DNA of 64,000 nt, from the NCBI GenBank assembly GCA_013289685.1, contig JABCZL010000022.1, positions 1 through 64,000 on the forward strand. Reading direction: 5' to 3'. The notes beneath the pieces are model-generated. The model did not search any database, had not been told where the DNA came from, and was given only the letters and a program-made list of their open reading frames with translations. The translations under genes and the position numbers were made by a program. Positions 26,523 to 36,201 of this stretch are shown piece by piece (the first letter of the stretch is position 1; every line of letters begins with the position of its first letter). This DNA is from Acidobacteriota bacterium. GTDB taxonomy: Bacteria; Acidobacteriota; Terriglobia; Terriglobales; Acidobacteriaceae.

Positions 26523-28052
26523 ATGAGCGGATTGCTAGAAAATACGGTCGTGGCATGGCGTGGCGTAGGCGGAGAGTATTCCCGCCTGCCGCCGTTCTCG
26601 CCTTCTCAGTGTTACCCGGAATATACCTTTGGCGATACCTCATCAGAGCCGAACCCTGCCTACGAAAGTGTGCGCGGCTGCTTCCACACTGCGGGCCTGG
26701 ATCCTGCTCACTTCGGCACGCCCGAATGGAATCCACTTCAGGAATTGATCCATCCGGGTGAGACCGTTTTGCTGAAGCCGAACATGGTCCATCAACGCCA
26801 TCCCCGCGATCCCGAGGGCTGGCGTTACGTCATCACACACGGCAGCGTGATCCGAGCCGTCGCAGACTACGTTTGGAAGGCGGTTGGCCCCACAGGCAAA
26901 ATCATTCTGGCCGACGCGCCGCAGACGGATGCGTCCTTCTCGGAAATGTCGTGTCTTCTCGGCCTGGACGCGATCCGCGATTTCTACCGAGCTCTCGGCT
27001 TCTGCTTTGAAGTCATTGATCTGCGTCAGGAAGAGTGGACCACGCGCGGCGATGTCGTGGTGGAGCGGCGCAAGCTTGCTCCCAATCCTTACGGATCGGT
27101 CGCCTTCGATTTGGGCCAGGCCAGCGAATTCGCAGACCATCGTGGCGCCGGACACTACTACGGCGCGGACTATGATGCCGGCGTCGTCAACCGTCATCAC
27201 AGCGAAGGACGGCACGAATATCTGGTTGCCGGTTGTGCTATCCAGTGCGACGTTGTGTTCAGCCTGCCGAAATGGAAGACACACAAGAAAGCGGGCATCA
27301 CAGCGAGTCTCAAGAATCTGGTGGGAGTGAATGCTGACAAGAACTGGCTGCCGCATCACACCGAAGGTGCGCCGAGGCTCGGGGGGGATGAGCATCCCAA
27401 TCCGGACTTGAAGCACCGCACCGAGCGCAAGATGGCGGCCGCCATTCGCGGTCTGTCGCACCGGATCCCGGTGGTTGGGCCGTGGGTCCATCAGGTTGCG
27501 CGTAGCGTTGGGAAGCCGGTCTTCGGCGACACCGAAAGCACCGTGCGCAGCGGGAACTGGTTTGGCAACGACACCATTTGGCGGATGTGCCTCGACCTGA
27601 ACAAAATTGTGTCTTATGGCAATGCCGATGGTTCTTTGCGCGATACACAACAGCAGAATCGCAAGCGGCACTATGTTCTCGTCGATGGAATCCTGGCCGG
27701 CGAGGGACGAGGACCGCTGAATCCCGATCCAGTTTCAGCGGGAGTGCTGTTGTTTGGCGTGCACCCGCCCAGCGTGGATGCGGCGTGCGCTTACCTCGCG
27801 GGTTTCGATCCAGAGAGGATTCCAATCGTGTCGCGAGCTTTTCAGTGCCGGAATCTTCCTCTCTCGGACCACGGCTGGCGCGACATCGTGCTGCGCAGTA
27901 ACCATGCTGCATGGAACCGGCCTCTGGTCGAAGTGGCAAGCCGGGACACGTTTCATTTTGCGCCGCACTTCGGATGGAAGGGGCACATCGAACAGTCTGC
28001 CGAGTTCGAAACTTCTGTGCTCAAAGCCGGCGAGGCGGTCCCGCAGCCATGA
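26523..28052 (+). CDS. DUF362 domain protein in glycan operon
   Basis: 509 residues. DUF362 pattern: LLKPNMVHQRHP near residue 80, VISHGS-type THGSVIRAVADYVW, VFSLPKWKTHKKAGITASLKN split by a turn, and LVDGILAGEGRGPLNPDP. No 4Fe-4S cysteine clusters are obvious, unlike DUF362 ferredoxin fusions. Members recur next to CapK and asparagine-synthase genes in exopolysaccharide loci; biochemical function unknown. Starts right after the GT2 stop and overlaps the next gene by 4 nt (ATGA). Confidence 0.8.
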   Translation: MSGLLENTVVAWRGVGGEYSRLPPFSPSQCYPEYTFGDTSSEPNPAYESVRGCFHTAGLDPAHFGTPEWNPLQELIHPGETVLLKPNMVHQRHPRDPEGWRYVITHGSVIRAVADYVWKAVGPTGKIILADAPQTDASFSEMSCLLGLDAIRDFYRALGFCFEVIDLRQEEWTTRGDVVVERRKLAPNPYGSVAFDLGQASEFADHRGAGHYYGADYDAGVVNRHHSEGRHEYLVAGCAIQCDVVFSLPKWKTHKKAGITASLKNLVGVNADKNWLPHHTEGAPRLGGDEHPNPDLKHRTERKMAAAIRGLSHRIPVVGPWVHQVARSVGKPVFGDTESTVRSGNWFGNDTIWRMCLDLNKIVSYGNADGSLRDTQQQNRKRHYVLVDGILAGEGRGPLNPDPVSAGVLLFGVHPPSVDAACAYLAGFDPERIPIVSRAFQCRNLPLSDHGWRDIVLRSNHAAWNRPLVEVASRDTFHFAPHFGWKGHIEQSAEFETSVLKAGEAVPQP

Positions 28053-29488
28053 GTGAATCCGTTCTCGTCGAGCAGATTTATCCCCGCCTGCCGGTCTTCC
28101 TGCAGAACGCTGCTTGCTGGTACTACGGGAAAAAAGAAGCGCGCACGCGATTTGGAAATGTCTTCGAGCAGCGCCTGCGCGAATTAATGGATTCGGAGCG
28201 ATGGAGTGCCGCCGAGATTGAAGCCTATCAAAATCAAAAGATCCGTCATCTCGTTCGTCACGCCTATGAAAATGTTCCGTACTATCGCGAACGCTGGAAG
28301 AGTTTGAGATTGTCACCGGAAGACATTCGTAGTCGCGGAGATTTGCCGAAGCTTCCAGTGCTGACCAAGGAGGACGTGCGGCAGAATTGCGACCGGCTGG
28401 TTGCTCAAAATGTCCCCAGGCGCGATCTGGTATTTCGCCACACCAGTGGAACGACCGGAAAGGCTCTGCATTTTTACGTTACGAAAGCAGCGATCGCGTT
28501 CCAATGGGCGGTGTGGTGGCGTCACCGCATGCGTTTCGGCATTGAGCCCGGAGCATGGCACGCAAATTTCACAGGTAAGAAAGTTGTTCCACTGGACCAG
28601 CGCACGCCGCCTTACTGGCGCTGGAACCGGCCGCTACATCAGGCATTGCTGACCATGCATCACCTCACGGCAGAAAAGATTGGCAGCGTGATCGAGTTTC
28701 TGAACTCACAACGCTTCGAGTTCTATTCTGGATATCCGTCCATCATCCATATGCTGGCGCTGCATGCCAGCGAGGCTGGGTTGGTTCTTAATTCACCTCC
28801 CCGTGCCGTTTTCACGGGAGCCGAGAACATGCTCGACTTTCAGCGCAGAGACATTCAGAAATTTACCGGCGCGATTCTGAGCGATCAGTATGGTTGCTCC
28901 GAAAGCTGTGGGAATGCGTCGCACTGTCCGGAGTTCGTCTACCATGAAGACTTCGAGTTTGGGATCATGGAAGGAGTTGAGCTCCAGCCTGGCAACCCCG
29001 CGCGCTCGATTCTGTGTACTGGTTTTGCCAACGACGCTTTTCCGCTGATACGTTACGAGGTGGGCGATACTGGAGTCTGGCAGGAAGCGGGGAGCTCCTG
29101 CCCGTGTGGGCGCAGTTCGAGGGCCTTGCTGCGGATTGAGGGGCGTGAGGACGATTATGTGATCACGCCTGAGGGCACGCGCATCATGCGATTTGATTAT
29201 GTGTTCAAGGATGCCATGAACGTAAAAGAAGTGCAGATCGTTCAGGAGCAGCTGGGGGAGATCACGGTTCGGTTGGTACGCCGTCCCGGCTATAACGCCG
29301 GGGATGAAGCTGAGATCAGCCGCGAAATTCAGCGATGGATCAGTCCACGGCTCGCGGTTCGATTTGAGTACGTAGAAGAAATTGAAAGGCAACCAAACGG
29401 AAAGTTCCGGGCGGTTCTTTCGCAGCTAAAATCTCCGCAGTTAAAATCAAAGACGGATGCTCCGGTTGCTGAGCAGGTGAATCGCTGA
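28049..29488 (+). CDS. CapK/phenylacetate-CoA ligase-like adenylate-forming enzyme
   Basis: 479 residues from ATG 28049, inside the previous stop. ANL features: RHTSGTTGKALHF (P-loop, ~129-141), DQYGCSESCGN (A5-type), and RYEVGDTG. CPCGRSSRALLRIEGREDDY closes the N domain. Proteins of this set (CapK) are found in capsule/EPS loci where they activate carboxylates. The stop overlaps the next gene's apparent CTG start (CTGA). Confidence 0.85.
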   Translation: MSESVLVEQIYPRLPVFLQNAACWYYGKKEARTRFGNVFEQRLRELMDSERWSAAEIEAYQNQKIRHLVRHAYENVPYYRERWKSLRLSPEDIRSRGDLPKLPVLTKEDVRQNCDRLVAQNVPRRDLVFRHTSGTTGKALHFYVTKAAIAFQWAVWWRHRMRFGIEPGAWHANFTGKKVVPLDQRTPPYWRWNRPLHQALLTMHHLTAEKIGSVIEFLNSQRFEFYSGYPSIIHMLALHASEAGLVLNSPPRAVFTGAENMLDFQRRDIQKFTGAILSDQYGCSESCGNASHCPEFVYHEDFEFGIMEGVELQPGNPARSILCTGFANDAFPLIRYEVGDTGVWQEAGSSCPCGRSSRALLRIEGREDDYVITPEGTRIMRFDYVFKDAMNVKEVQIVQEQLGEITVRLVRRPGYNAGDEAEISREIQRWISPRLAVRFEYVEEIERQPNGKFRAVLSQLKSPQLKSKTDAPVAEQVNR

Positions 29489-31755
29489 AACAAGTCCTCC
29501 AACACGCGCGCACCGGCGAGATCCTGGTGGAAGAAGTCCCGGCGCCACAGCTTCTGCCCGGCTGCGTGCTGGTTCGCATCGCGGCCTCGGTGGTGTCGGC
29601 CGGAACCGAGCGTGCCTCGGCTGAGTTTGCCCGGAAGAGTCTGCTGCAAAAGGCACAGTCCCGGCCCGATCTGGTGCGGGAAGTCATCAGCAAAGTGCAG
29701 CGTGACGGAATCTTCTCGGCGATTCAGGCGGTACGGAGCCGCCTCGACCAGCCACAAAGCCCCGGCTACAGTAGCGCCGGAACCGTTATCGCGGTGGGTG
29801 GAGGTGTCGTCGACCTTCGGCCCGGCGATCGCGTCGCTTGTGCGGGCGCTGGATTTGCTGTGCATGCTGAGGTCGCGTGTGTGCCGCGGTTGCTGGTGGC
29901 GCGCATTCCCTTGCGCCCGAACGTCGGCGATGAGCTTCCATTCGATCAGGCTGCTTTCGCAACCCTCGGCGCGGTTGCTCTTCATGGCATTCGGAATAGC
30001 GAGGCGAAACTGGGCGACACGGTCGCGGTGATCGGTCTGGGTCTGCTGGGCCAGCTCACGGTGCAACTGCTGAAGGCGGCGGGATGCCATGTTTTGGGAA
30101 TGGACATTGATCCGTCGCGCGCCGATCTTGCCCGGCAGATGGGTGCGGATGGCGTGGCCAATTCAGCCGCGGCTTTTCGCGACCTTTGCGTGGAAACGTC
30201 GCGTGGCGCGGGCGTCGACTGTGTCCTGATCACCGCCGAGACCTCGAGCAGCGATCCCGTCAATCTGGCCGGCGCCGTCGCGCGCGATCGCGCGGTGGTA
30301 GTGGCTGTGGGCACCGTCGGCATGGACATTGAGCGCAAGGCCTACTATGAGAAGGAACTCGACTTTCGCATTTCGCGTTCCTACGGACCTGGCCGTTACG
30401 ATGTAGCCTACGAGCAAAAAGGGCGCGACTATCCCATCGGATACGTGCGCTGGACCGAAACCCGCAACATGGAAGCGTTTGTGCAGTTCCTTGCCGAGAA
30501 GAAAGTCGACGCCGGCGCGCTGATCACGCATCGCTTCTCGATCGAGCACGCTCAGAGCGCCTACGATTTGATCACCGGCAAGTCACGGGAGCCATTCCTG
30601 GGAGTGGTGATTGAATACTCGGGTGGCGAAGCCGAGTTGCCTGCGCTCGCGGTCGTCCCTGAGCCAGCAACGGTCTCACCGCGGCCAGCAGAGGCGGCGG
30701 GTGTTTCGGTCGGACTGCTCGGCGCCGGAGTGTTTGCGGCTGGCACGCTTGTTCCTGCGGTGAAGGCGTCATCCAATACGGTGCTGGTTGCGGTGTGCGC
30801 AGCTACTGGATCGCACGCGCAACACGTCCAGCGCAAGTTTGGCTTCGGCCATTGCACCACCGATGAAGGCCAGCTTATTCACGACCCCGGCGTCAACGCC
30901 GTAGTCATCGCCACGCGCCATCACCTGCACGCCAAGCAGGTGATGGCGGCGCTCGCTGCAGGGAAGCATGTTTTCTGCGAGAAGCCGCTTTGCCTGTCCG
31001 AAGACGAATTGCGCTCGATTGTTGGCGGCTATCTCGGGATTCCTTCTGCCCAACGGCCGGCGCTAATGGTGGGCTTTAATCGCCGATTCGCGCCCATGAC
31101 CGCGAGGATGAAATCATTTCTCGCGCCCATCACCGAGCCATTGGCGCTGCATTATCGAATCAACGCCGGGTACCTTCCCGCCGACCATTGGGTCAACGAT
31201 CCCGAGCAGGGAGGCGGCCGCATTCTCGGCGAGGTCTGTCACTTCGTCGATCTGCTGATGTTCCTCGCGTCATCGCCCATCGTTGAAGTCGAGGCGCGCC
31301 CCCTCGGCAACTCCGGCCGTTACAGTGGTGACAATGTGTTGGTCTCGTTGCGTTTTCACAACGGCTCCGAGGGAACGATCAGCTATCTCGCCATTGGCGA
31401 CCGGGCATTTTCGAAGGAGCGCATCGAAGTATTCGGCGGAGGCAGCACCGCGTTCCTGGAGGATTTTCGCCGTCTGGAACTGGTGCGCGGGGGCCGCAAA
31501 GAGACGATTCATTCGCGCTGGCGTCAGGACAAAGGACATCGCGGCGAGTGGAACGCTTTTTCGCAGTCCGTCCTGCGGCAGAACGAGGCGCCGATCCGGT
31601 TCGAAGAACTGGTGTGCTCGACCCTGGCTACGCTCCGCATTGATGAGTCGGCGGCCACCGGAAAGCGGCTCGCAGTGGACTCCGCTGCATTCCTCGAATT
31701 GACTCAGAGAATATTCAGCGCCAATTCAAGCCGGACCGCCAGCTTGACCGAATGA
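29485..31755 (+). CDS. two-domain oxidoreductase: zinc-type alcohol dehydrogenase fused to Gfo/Idh/MocA dehydrogenase
   Basis: The N-terminal half is MDR-like (GYSSAGTVIAVGGGV, GDTVAVIGLGLLGQLTVQLL NAD site); the second half is Gfo/Idh-like (VGLLGAGVFAAGTLVPAV Rossmann, then CEKPLCLSEDEL with the EKP motif). Together ~756 residues, the usual size of these ‘bi-domain’ proteins of EPS and heparinase loci. The conserved N terminus (KQVLQHARTGEI…) begins at 29485 with CTG. No ATG/GTG/TTG fits, and a GTG at 29527 would remove 14 conserved residues. CTG overlaps the preceding TGA. Confidence 0.85.
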   Translation: MKQVLQHARTGEILVEEVPAPQLLPGCVLVRIAASVVSAGTERASAEFARKSLLQKAQSRPDLVREVISKVQRDGIFSAIQAVRSRLDQPQSPGYSSAGTVIAVGGGVVDLRPGDRVACAGAGFAVHAEVACVPRLLVARIPLRPNVGDELPFDQAAFATLGAVALHGIRNSEAKLGDTVAVIGLGLLGQLTVQLLKAAGCHVLGMDIDPSRADLARQMGADGVANSAAAFRDLCVETSRGAGVDCVLITAETSSSDPVNLAGAVARDRAVVVAVGTVGMDIERKAYYEKELDFRISRSYGPGRYDVAYEQKGRDYPIGYVRWTETRNMEAFVQFLAEKKVDAGALITHRFSIEHAQSAYDLITGKSREPFLGVVIEYSGGEAELPALAVVPEPATVSPRPAEAAGVSVGLLGAGVFAAGTLVPAVKASSNTVLVAVCAATGSHAQHVQRKFGFGHCTTDEGQLIHDPGVNAVVIATRHHLHAKQVMAALAAGKHVFCEKPLCLSEDELRSIVGGYLGIPSAQRPALMVGFNRRFAPMTARMKSFLAPITEPLALHYRINAGYLPADHWVNDPEQGGGRILGEVCHFVDLLMFLASSPIVEVEARPLGNSGRYSGDNVLVSLRFHNGSEGTISYLAIGDRAFSKERIEVFGGGSTAFLEDFRRLELVRGGRKETIHSRWRQDKGHRGEWNAFSQSVLRQNEAPIRFEELVCSTLATLRIDESAATGKRLAVDSAAFLELTQRIFSANSSRTASLTE

Positions 31756-31797
31756 TCCAATCAGGCGTGCAACGTCATTAGGAGACAAACGTAGTTC

Positions 31798-33579
31798 ATG
31801 CTCATTTTGGGCCTCAACATGTTTCATGCCGACGCCTCAGCGGCGATCGTGCTCGACGGCGAAGTGAAGTTTGCGATTGCTGAGGAGCGTCTGAACCGTC
31901 ATAAGCACTTTGGCGGATTCCCCTCGCTGGCCGTCAAAGCGTGCTTGGATGCCGTCGGCGCGAAGATCTCTGCCGTCGACCACGTAGCCGTCGGCCAGGA
32001 CAGCGACGCGAACCTCGCGAAGAAAGTTCAATACGCGCTGGCGAACCCGGCCAAGATTCTGAACTTCATTCGTCTTCGCCGGCGCAAAGAAGCTATGCGC
32101 GACGTGCGCTCGCTGCTGGCGAAAGCACTGGACGTCGATCCGGCGAAGTTTCATTTTCAAGAGCACCACCTCGAACATCACATCGCGCACATTGCGAGCG
32201 CTTACTACTGCTCGCCGTGGGAGAAGGCTGCGGGCTTCAGCTATGACGGTTCCGGCGATTTCGTTTCCACCATGATGGCCCGTTGCGAAGGCAGCGAGAT
32301 CGAAGTTCTCGACCGCGTCTTTCTGCCGCACTCGCTCGGAAGTGTCTATACCATGATTTGCGAATTCATTGGCTATAGTACGTACGGCGATGAAGGCAAA
32401 GTCATGGGCCTTGCTCCCTATGGGAAGGAAACGTACTGCGACGAGATCAGGAAGATTGTGGCGCCGAAGAACGGTGGGCTTCAGCTCGACCTCAGCTTCT
32501 TCAAGCCGCTTGGCAGCAATCAGGGAATGCAGGTCTTACCCGACGGAACGGTTAAGCTGGCACGCCATTTCTCCGATCGCATGGAGAAGTTGTTTGGCGA
32601 GCCGCGTCGCCCGCACACCGAGATTACCCAACGGGACATGGACCTGGCGTTCGCCCTGCAGCATCGTTTTGAAGAAATCGTCTTCCATCTGTTGAATCAG
32701 CTCCACAGCCGCGTCCCTCTCGAGGATTTGGCCATGGCAGGTGGATGCGCGCTCAACAGTGTGGCCAACGGCAAGGTCTTCGATCACACGCCGTTTCGCC
32801 GGACTTACATTCAGCCCGCCGCAGGCGACGAAGGCCTGGCGATTGGGGCCGCCCTGCACACATATCATTCGGTGCTCAAACAGCCGCGCCGCTATGAAAT
32901 GAAGAACTCTTACCTGGGTCCGGAATTTTCCGAGTCGCGCATTCAATCGGCACTGCAGAGCGCCGGGCTGCAATATCGCAAATTGGAAAACGCTGCTTTG
33001 CTCGACGCAGTGGCAGACGAGATCGCCGCCGGCAACGTGATCGGCTGGTTTCAGGGACGCATGGAGTGGGGGCCGCGCGCGCTCGGCAATCGGTCGATCG
33101 TCGCGCACCCCGGCCTGCCCAATATGAAGGATGTTCTCAACGCGCGCATCAAGCACCGCGAGTGGTTCCGGCCTTTTGCGCCTTCGATCATGGCCGACCA
33201 CCAGCATGAGTACTTCGAGCATGATCATCCTTCGCCATTCATGTTGCACGTGTACAAAATTCGGCCGGAAAAGCGCAGGGAATTATGTGCGGTCAACCAC
33301 GTCGACGATACTGGACGCCTGCAGAGCGTGACCCGCGAAGAGAATCCGATGTACTACGACCTGATCTTAGCCTTCCATCGCAAGACCGGGATTCCCGTCA
33401 TCCTGAACACCAGCTTTAATGAAAACGAGCCCATCGTCTGCACTCCCGAAGAGGCGATCGACTGCTTCCAGCGCACCCGCATGGATGTGCTGGCAATTGG
33501 CCCTTTCATGGCTGTGAAGTCAAGGGGCAATGAAGAAACCTTGGCCGCCTCCTCCATTTCAGAGCGCAGGAAAGTTTAG
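31798..33579 (+). CDS. carbamoyltransferase, NodU/CmcH family
   Basis: 593 residues. Begins with a MLILGLN…HADASAAIVLDG ASKHA-type ATPase fold. HHLEHHIAH at 123-131 is the metal/His cluster of O-carbamoyltransferases. The C-terminal domain has WFQGRMEWGPRALGNRSI and NTSFNENEPIV, both family signatures. It transfers a carbamoyl group to a sugar hydroxyl, here probably on the surface glycan built by the upstream genes. Last gene of the operon, 42 bp after the oxidoreductase. Confidence 0.9.
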   Translation: MLILGLNMFHADASAAIVLDGEVKFAIAEERLNRHKHFGGFPSLAVKACLDAVGAKISAVDHVAVGQDSDANLAKKVQYALANPAKILNFIRLRRRKEAMRDVRSLLAKALDVDPAKFHFQEHHLEHHIAHIASAYYCSPWEKAAGFSYDGSGDFVSTMMARCEGSEIEVLDRVFLPHSLGSVYTMICEFIGYSTYGDEGKVMGLAPYGKETYCDEIRKIVAPKNGGLQLDLSFFKPLGSNQGMQVLPDGTVKLARHFSDRMEKLFGEPRRPHTEITQRDMDLAFALQHRFEEIVFHLLNQLHSRVPLEDLAMAGGCALNSVANGKVFDHTPFRRTYIQPAAGDEGLAIGAALHTYHSVLKQPRRYEMKNSYLGPEFSESRIQSALQSAGLQYRKLENAALLDAVADEIAAGNVIGWFQGRMEWGPRALGNRSIVAHPGLPNMKDVLNARIKHREWFRPFAPSIMADHQHEYFEHDHPSPFMLHVYKIRPEKRRELCAVNHVDDTGRLQSVTREENPMYYDLILAFHRKTGIPVILNTSFNENEPIVCTPEEAIDCFQRTRMDVLAIGPFMAVKSRGNEETLAASSISERRKV

Positions 33580-33617
33580 CCGATCGTAAATACGAAGCGA
33601 GATGCCGGACGCGGGGC

Positions 33618-34160
33618 TCAGTGCACCAGGAATCCGGTAGCGGCCATCACGATTCCAACAACTCCGAGCAAAATGCCAAGGGCCCAGAAAATTCTTCGTC
33701 CGGAGAGCAGCGTGATTGACGTGATCACCAATCCCACTTCCAGGAACACTTCGGCCAGATCAAATCGATCGGCCCGCCCCCTCTCGGTGGCAACCTCCGC
33801 TTCCATCTCGCGGGCTTTGTCCTCAATTGCCTTTTGTTCATCTTTATAGCGCGACGCTTCCCCTGAATATTTCTCACGCGTCTTGGCCAGAGCGGCAGCG
33901 TCCGACGCTGGCTGAACGGAAGTCAGATCGACGAAAATCTCATCCTCATGCCGTCGGATATTCTTTGCCTGGTAGTACGCCCACTGATCGGAGGACTTGG
34001 CCTGAAGTACAACCTCCTCCGTGTGCGCGCGGTGCCCCAGCAGGGTCACCACGGCCACCAGCACGGCCAGCACCGCCATGGTCACCGAGATCGGCGCCAG
34101 CGTGGGATCGTGTTTCGCATGTTCAGCGTGTTCCTGCAATTCGTTCAGTTCTTCCGACAT
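33618..34160 (-). CDS. DUF4337 membrane protein
   Basis: 180 residues. An N-terminal membrane segment (ISVTMAVLAVLVAVVTLL, ~24-41) is followed by a charged coiled-coil region (DEQKAIEDKAREMEAEVATE), then two hydrophobic segments near the C terminus. KSSDQWAYYQAKNIRRH is the DUF4337 signature. Function unknown. It starts 4 bp after the yjbQ stop on the same strand, so it is the tail of that operon. Confidence 0.8.
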   Translation of the reverse strand: MSEELNELQEHAEHAKHDPTLAPISVTMAVLAVLVAVVTLLGHRAHTEEVVLQAKSSDQWAYYQAKNIRRHEDEIFVDLTSVQPASDAAALAKTREKYSGEASRYKDEQKAIEDKAREMEAEVATERGRADRFDLAEVFLEVGLVITSITLLSGRRIFWALGILLGVVGIVMAATGFLVH

Positions 34161-34164
34161 ATCG

Positions 34165-34578
34165 TCACTCTCCCATGACTTTCACAATTACACGTTTGTC
34201 TCGCTGCCCGTCGAACTCGGCATAGAAAATGCGCTGCCACGTGCCCAAGTCCAGCTTGCCAGCGGTAATTGGCACGATCACTTCATGATGAATCAGCAAC
34301 GCTTTCAGGTGAGAGTCGCCGTTGTCCTCACCCGTCTCATGATGCTTGTAGCCCTTGCGGAACGGCGCCAGATGTTCCAGCCACTGGTCGATGTCCTCGA
34401 TCAGGCCGCTTTCATTATCGTTAATGTACACGCCCGCGGTAATGTGCATAGCCGAAACCAGCACCATGCCTTCCTGCACGGCACTCTTGCTCACGATCTG
34501 CTCCACCTGTGGCGTGATGTGTACGTAGGCCCGATGCGTTTTGGTATGAAACTTCAAATACTCCGTAAGGGTTTTCAT
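34165..34578 (-). CDS. YjbQ/UPF0047 family protein
   Basis: 137 residues from ATG 34578. Family signatures: [20 protein letters not shown] (catalytic-type His), [19 protein letters not shown] and [16 protein letters not shown]. YjbQ proteins have weak thiamine-phosphate synthase activity; the true role is unsettled. Compact, complete gene. Located 34 bp downstream of hutH on the same strand. Confidence 0.9.
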   Translation of the reverse strand: MKTLTEYLKFHTKTHRAYVHITPQVEQIVSKSAVQEGMVLVSAMHITAGVYINDNESGLIEDIDQWLEHLAPFRKGYKHHETGEDNGDSHLKALLIHHEVIVPITAGKLDLGTWQRIFYAEFDGQRDKRVIVKVMGE

Positions 34579-34611
34579 TTCGAATTCCGGCTGCAAGTCT
34601 GATCGCAAATT

Positions 34612-36147
34612 CTACCGCAGAACTGCTGCCACTTTTCCGCCCGCAATCAGCGCCGCTATGCGCGCGAAGTCGGCGTACATCACGCGGTCCTTTTCCATGG
34701 TGGGACAGACCGACCGGATCGCGGCATGAGCCGCCTGGCCGCGCTTCGACGTCTTGAGTGGAGCCAGGAAGTCCAGCGCCTGAGCGACTGTCATGGCCTC
34801 GATGGCCAGTACGTTTCGTGTGTTGTCGACGACGCGCTTCAGTTTGGTCGCGGCCGTCATGCCCATGGAGACGTAGTCCTCCTTATTGCCTGACGTCGTG
34901 ATCGAGTCGACCGACGCCGGATGCGCCAACACCTTGTTCTCGCTGACCAGTGCGGCCGCCGTGACCTGCGGCATCATGAAACCGGAGTTCAGACCCGCGC
35001 CCGGAGCCAGAAATGGCGGCAAACCCTCGCTCAGCGCGGGATTCACCAGCCTTTCAATCCGTCGCTCGCTGATGCCCGCCAAAGCGCTGAGCGCGATAGC
35101 CAAAAAATCCAAGGCGAACGCCAGCGGTTCGCCATGAAAGTTTCCGCCGGAGATAACGTCGCCCTCAGCATTCTTCCGATCGGTGAGGAAGACCAAGGGG
35201 TTATCGACGGCGGAATTCGCCTCCGTCTCGAAAACCCCGCGGCAGTGGGCCAGCGTATCGCGTACGGCGCCGTGAACTTGCGGAATGCAGCGCAGCGAGT
35301 AGGCGTCCTGCACGCGGCCGCAATCTCGATGCGACTCGCGGATCTGGCTGCCTTCCAGCATGCGCCGCAAGTTGGCCGCGGTCTTCATTTGTCCGGTGTG
35401 GGGACGCGCCTTGTGGATGCGCTCATCAAATGCCGCGTCAGTTCCTTTGAGCGCGTCGCAGCACAGCCCACCGAGCACGTCGGCCGTGTCGACCAGCGTT
35501 TCGGCCGCCAGCAGCGCCAAAGTTCCTACAGCCAGCATGGCCTGCGTGCCGTTGATGAGCGAAATAGATTCCTTGGATTCAAGCACCAACGGCTTTACCT
35601 GCGCCCGCTTTAATGCCTCCGCGCTGGGAACGCGCAAGGTTCGTTCATCGACGCACTCGCCCTCGCCGATCAAAGCCAGCGCCAGATGTGCCAACGGCGC
35701 CAGATCGCCGCTCGCACCCACACTGCCTTGCGACGGAACAACCGGCGTGACGCCGCGGTTGAGCATCTCGCACAGCGTGTCGATGACGACGGCCCGCACG
35801 CCGGAGTGTCCCTTGGCCAGCGAATTCGCCCGCAGCAGCATCATGGCACGCGTTTCCGCGACGGCCAGAGGTTCGCCCACTCCGACCGCGTGGGAGCGGA
35901 CCAGGTTGACCTGCAACTCACGAATCTGGTCGCCGGCAATGCGCACGTCGCTCAGTTTGCCCACGCCGGTCGTGATGGCGTAAGCGACCTTGTTGCTGGC
36001 CACAATCTCATCGACGACGGCGCGCGCCTGGTTGACCGCGTGTCGCGCGTCAGGGGAGAGCAGGGCAGCGCGGCGGGTTTCAATACTCGCGACTTCGCCG
36101 ACCGCTTCCAGCGTCAGATCGTTTCCGTTGATGTGGAGTGCGTTCAA
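34612..36147 (-). CDS. hutH: histidine ammonia-lyase
   Basis: 511 residues, full length. The autocatalytic MIO cofactor forms from Ala-Ser-Gly at 145-147 (GSVGASGDLAPLAHL); Tyr56 in YAITTGVG is the catalytic base. It deaminates L-histidine to urocanate in the cytoplasm. No hutU/I genes follow, so either the pathway is split or the enzyme acts on another aromatic amino acid. The ASGDL context and N-terminal motif favour HAL over PAL/TAL, though the fold is shared. Confidence 0.9.
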   Translation of the reverse strand: MNALHINGNDLTLEAVGEVASIETRRAALLSPDARHAVNQARAVVDEIVASNKVAYAITTGVGKLSDVRIAGDQIRELQVNLVRSHAVGVGEPLAVAETRAMMLLRANSLAKGHSGVRAVVIDTLCEMLNRGVTPVVPSQGSVGASGDLAPLAHLALALIGEGECVDERTLRVPSAEALKRAQVKPLVLESKESISLINGTQAMLAVGTLALLAAETLVDTADVLGGLCCDALKGTDAAFDERIHKARPHTGQMKTAANLRRMLEGSQIRESHRDCGRVQDAYSLRCIPQVHGAVRDTLAHCRGVFETEANSAVDNPLVFLTDRKNAEGDVISGGNFHGEPLAFALDFLAIALSALAGISERRIERLVNPALSEGLPPFLAPGAGLNSGFMMPQVTAAALVSENKVLAHPASVDSITTSGNKEDYVSMGMTAATKLKRVVDNTRNVLAIEAMTVAQALDFLAPLKTSKRGQAAHAAIRSVCPTMEKDRVMYADFARIAALIAGGKVAAVLR

Positions 36148-36201
36148 AATGGGTCCCCGTTAAATGCGCCAGCGCTGGTGCCAGCTAAGAATATGCGGGC
36201 T

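Noticed and set aside
34612-36147. HutH as a phenylalanine/tyrosine ammonia-lyase
   Set aside because: MIO context and N-terminal YAITTGVG fit HAL at least as well; cannot be decided by sequence alone, so the common call was kept.
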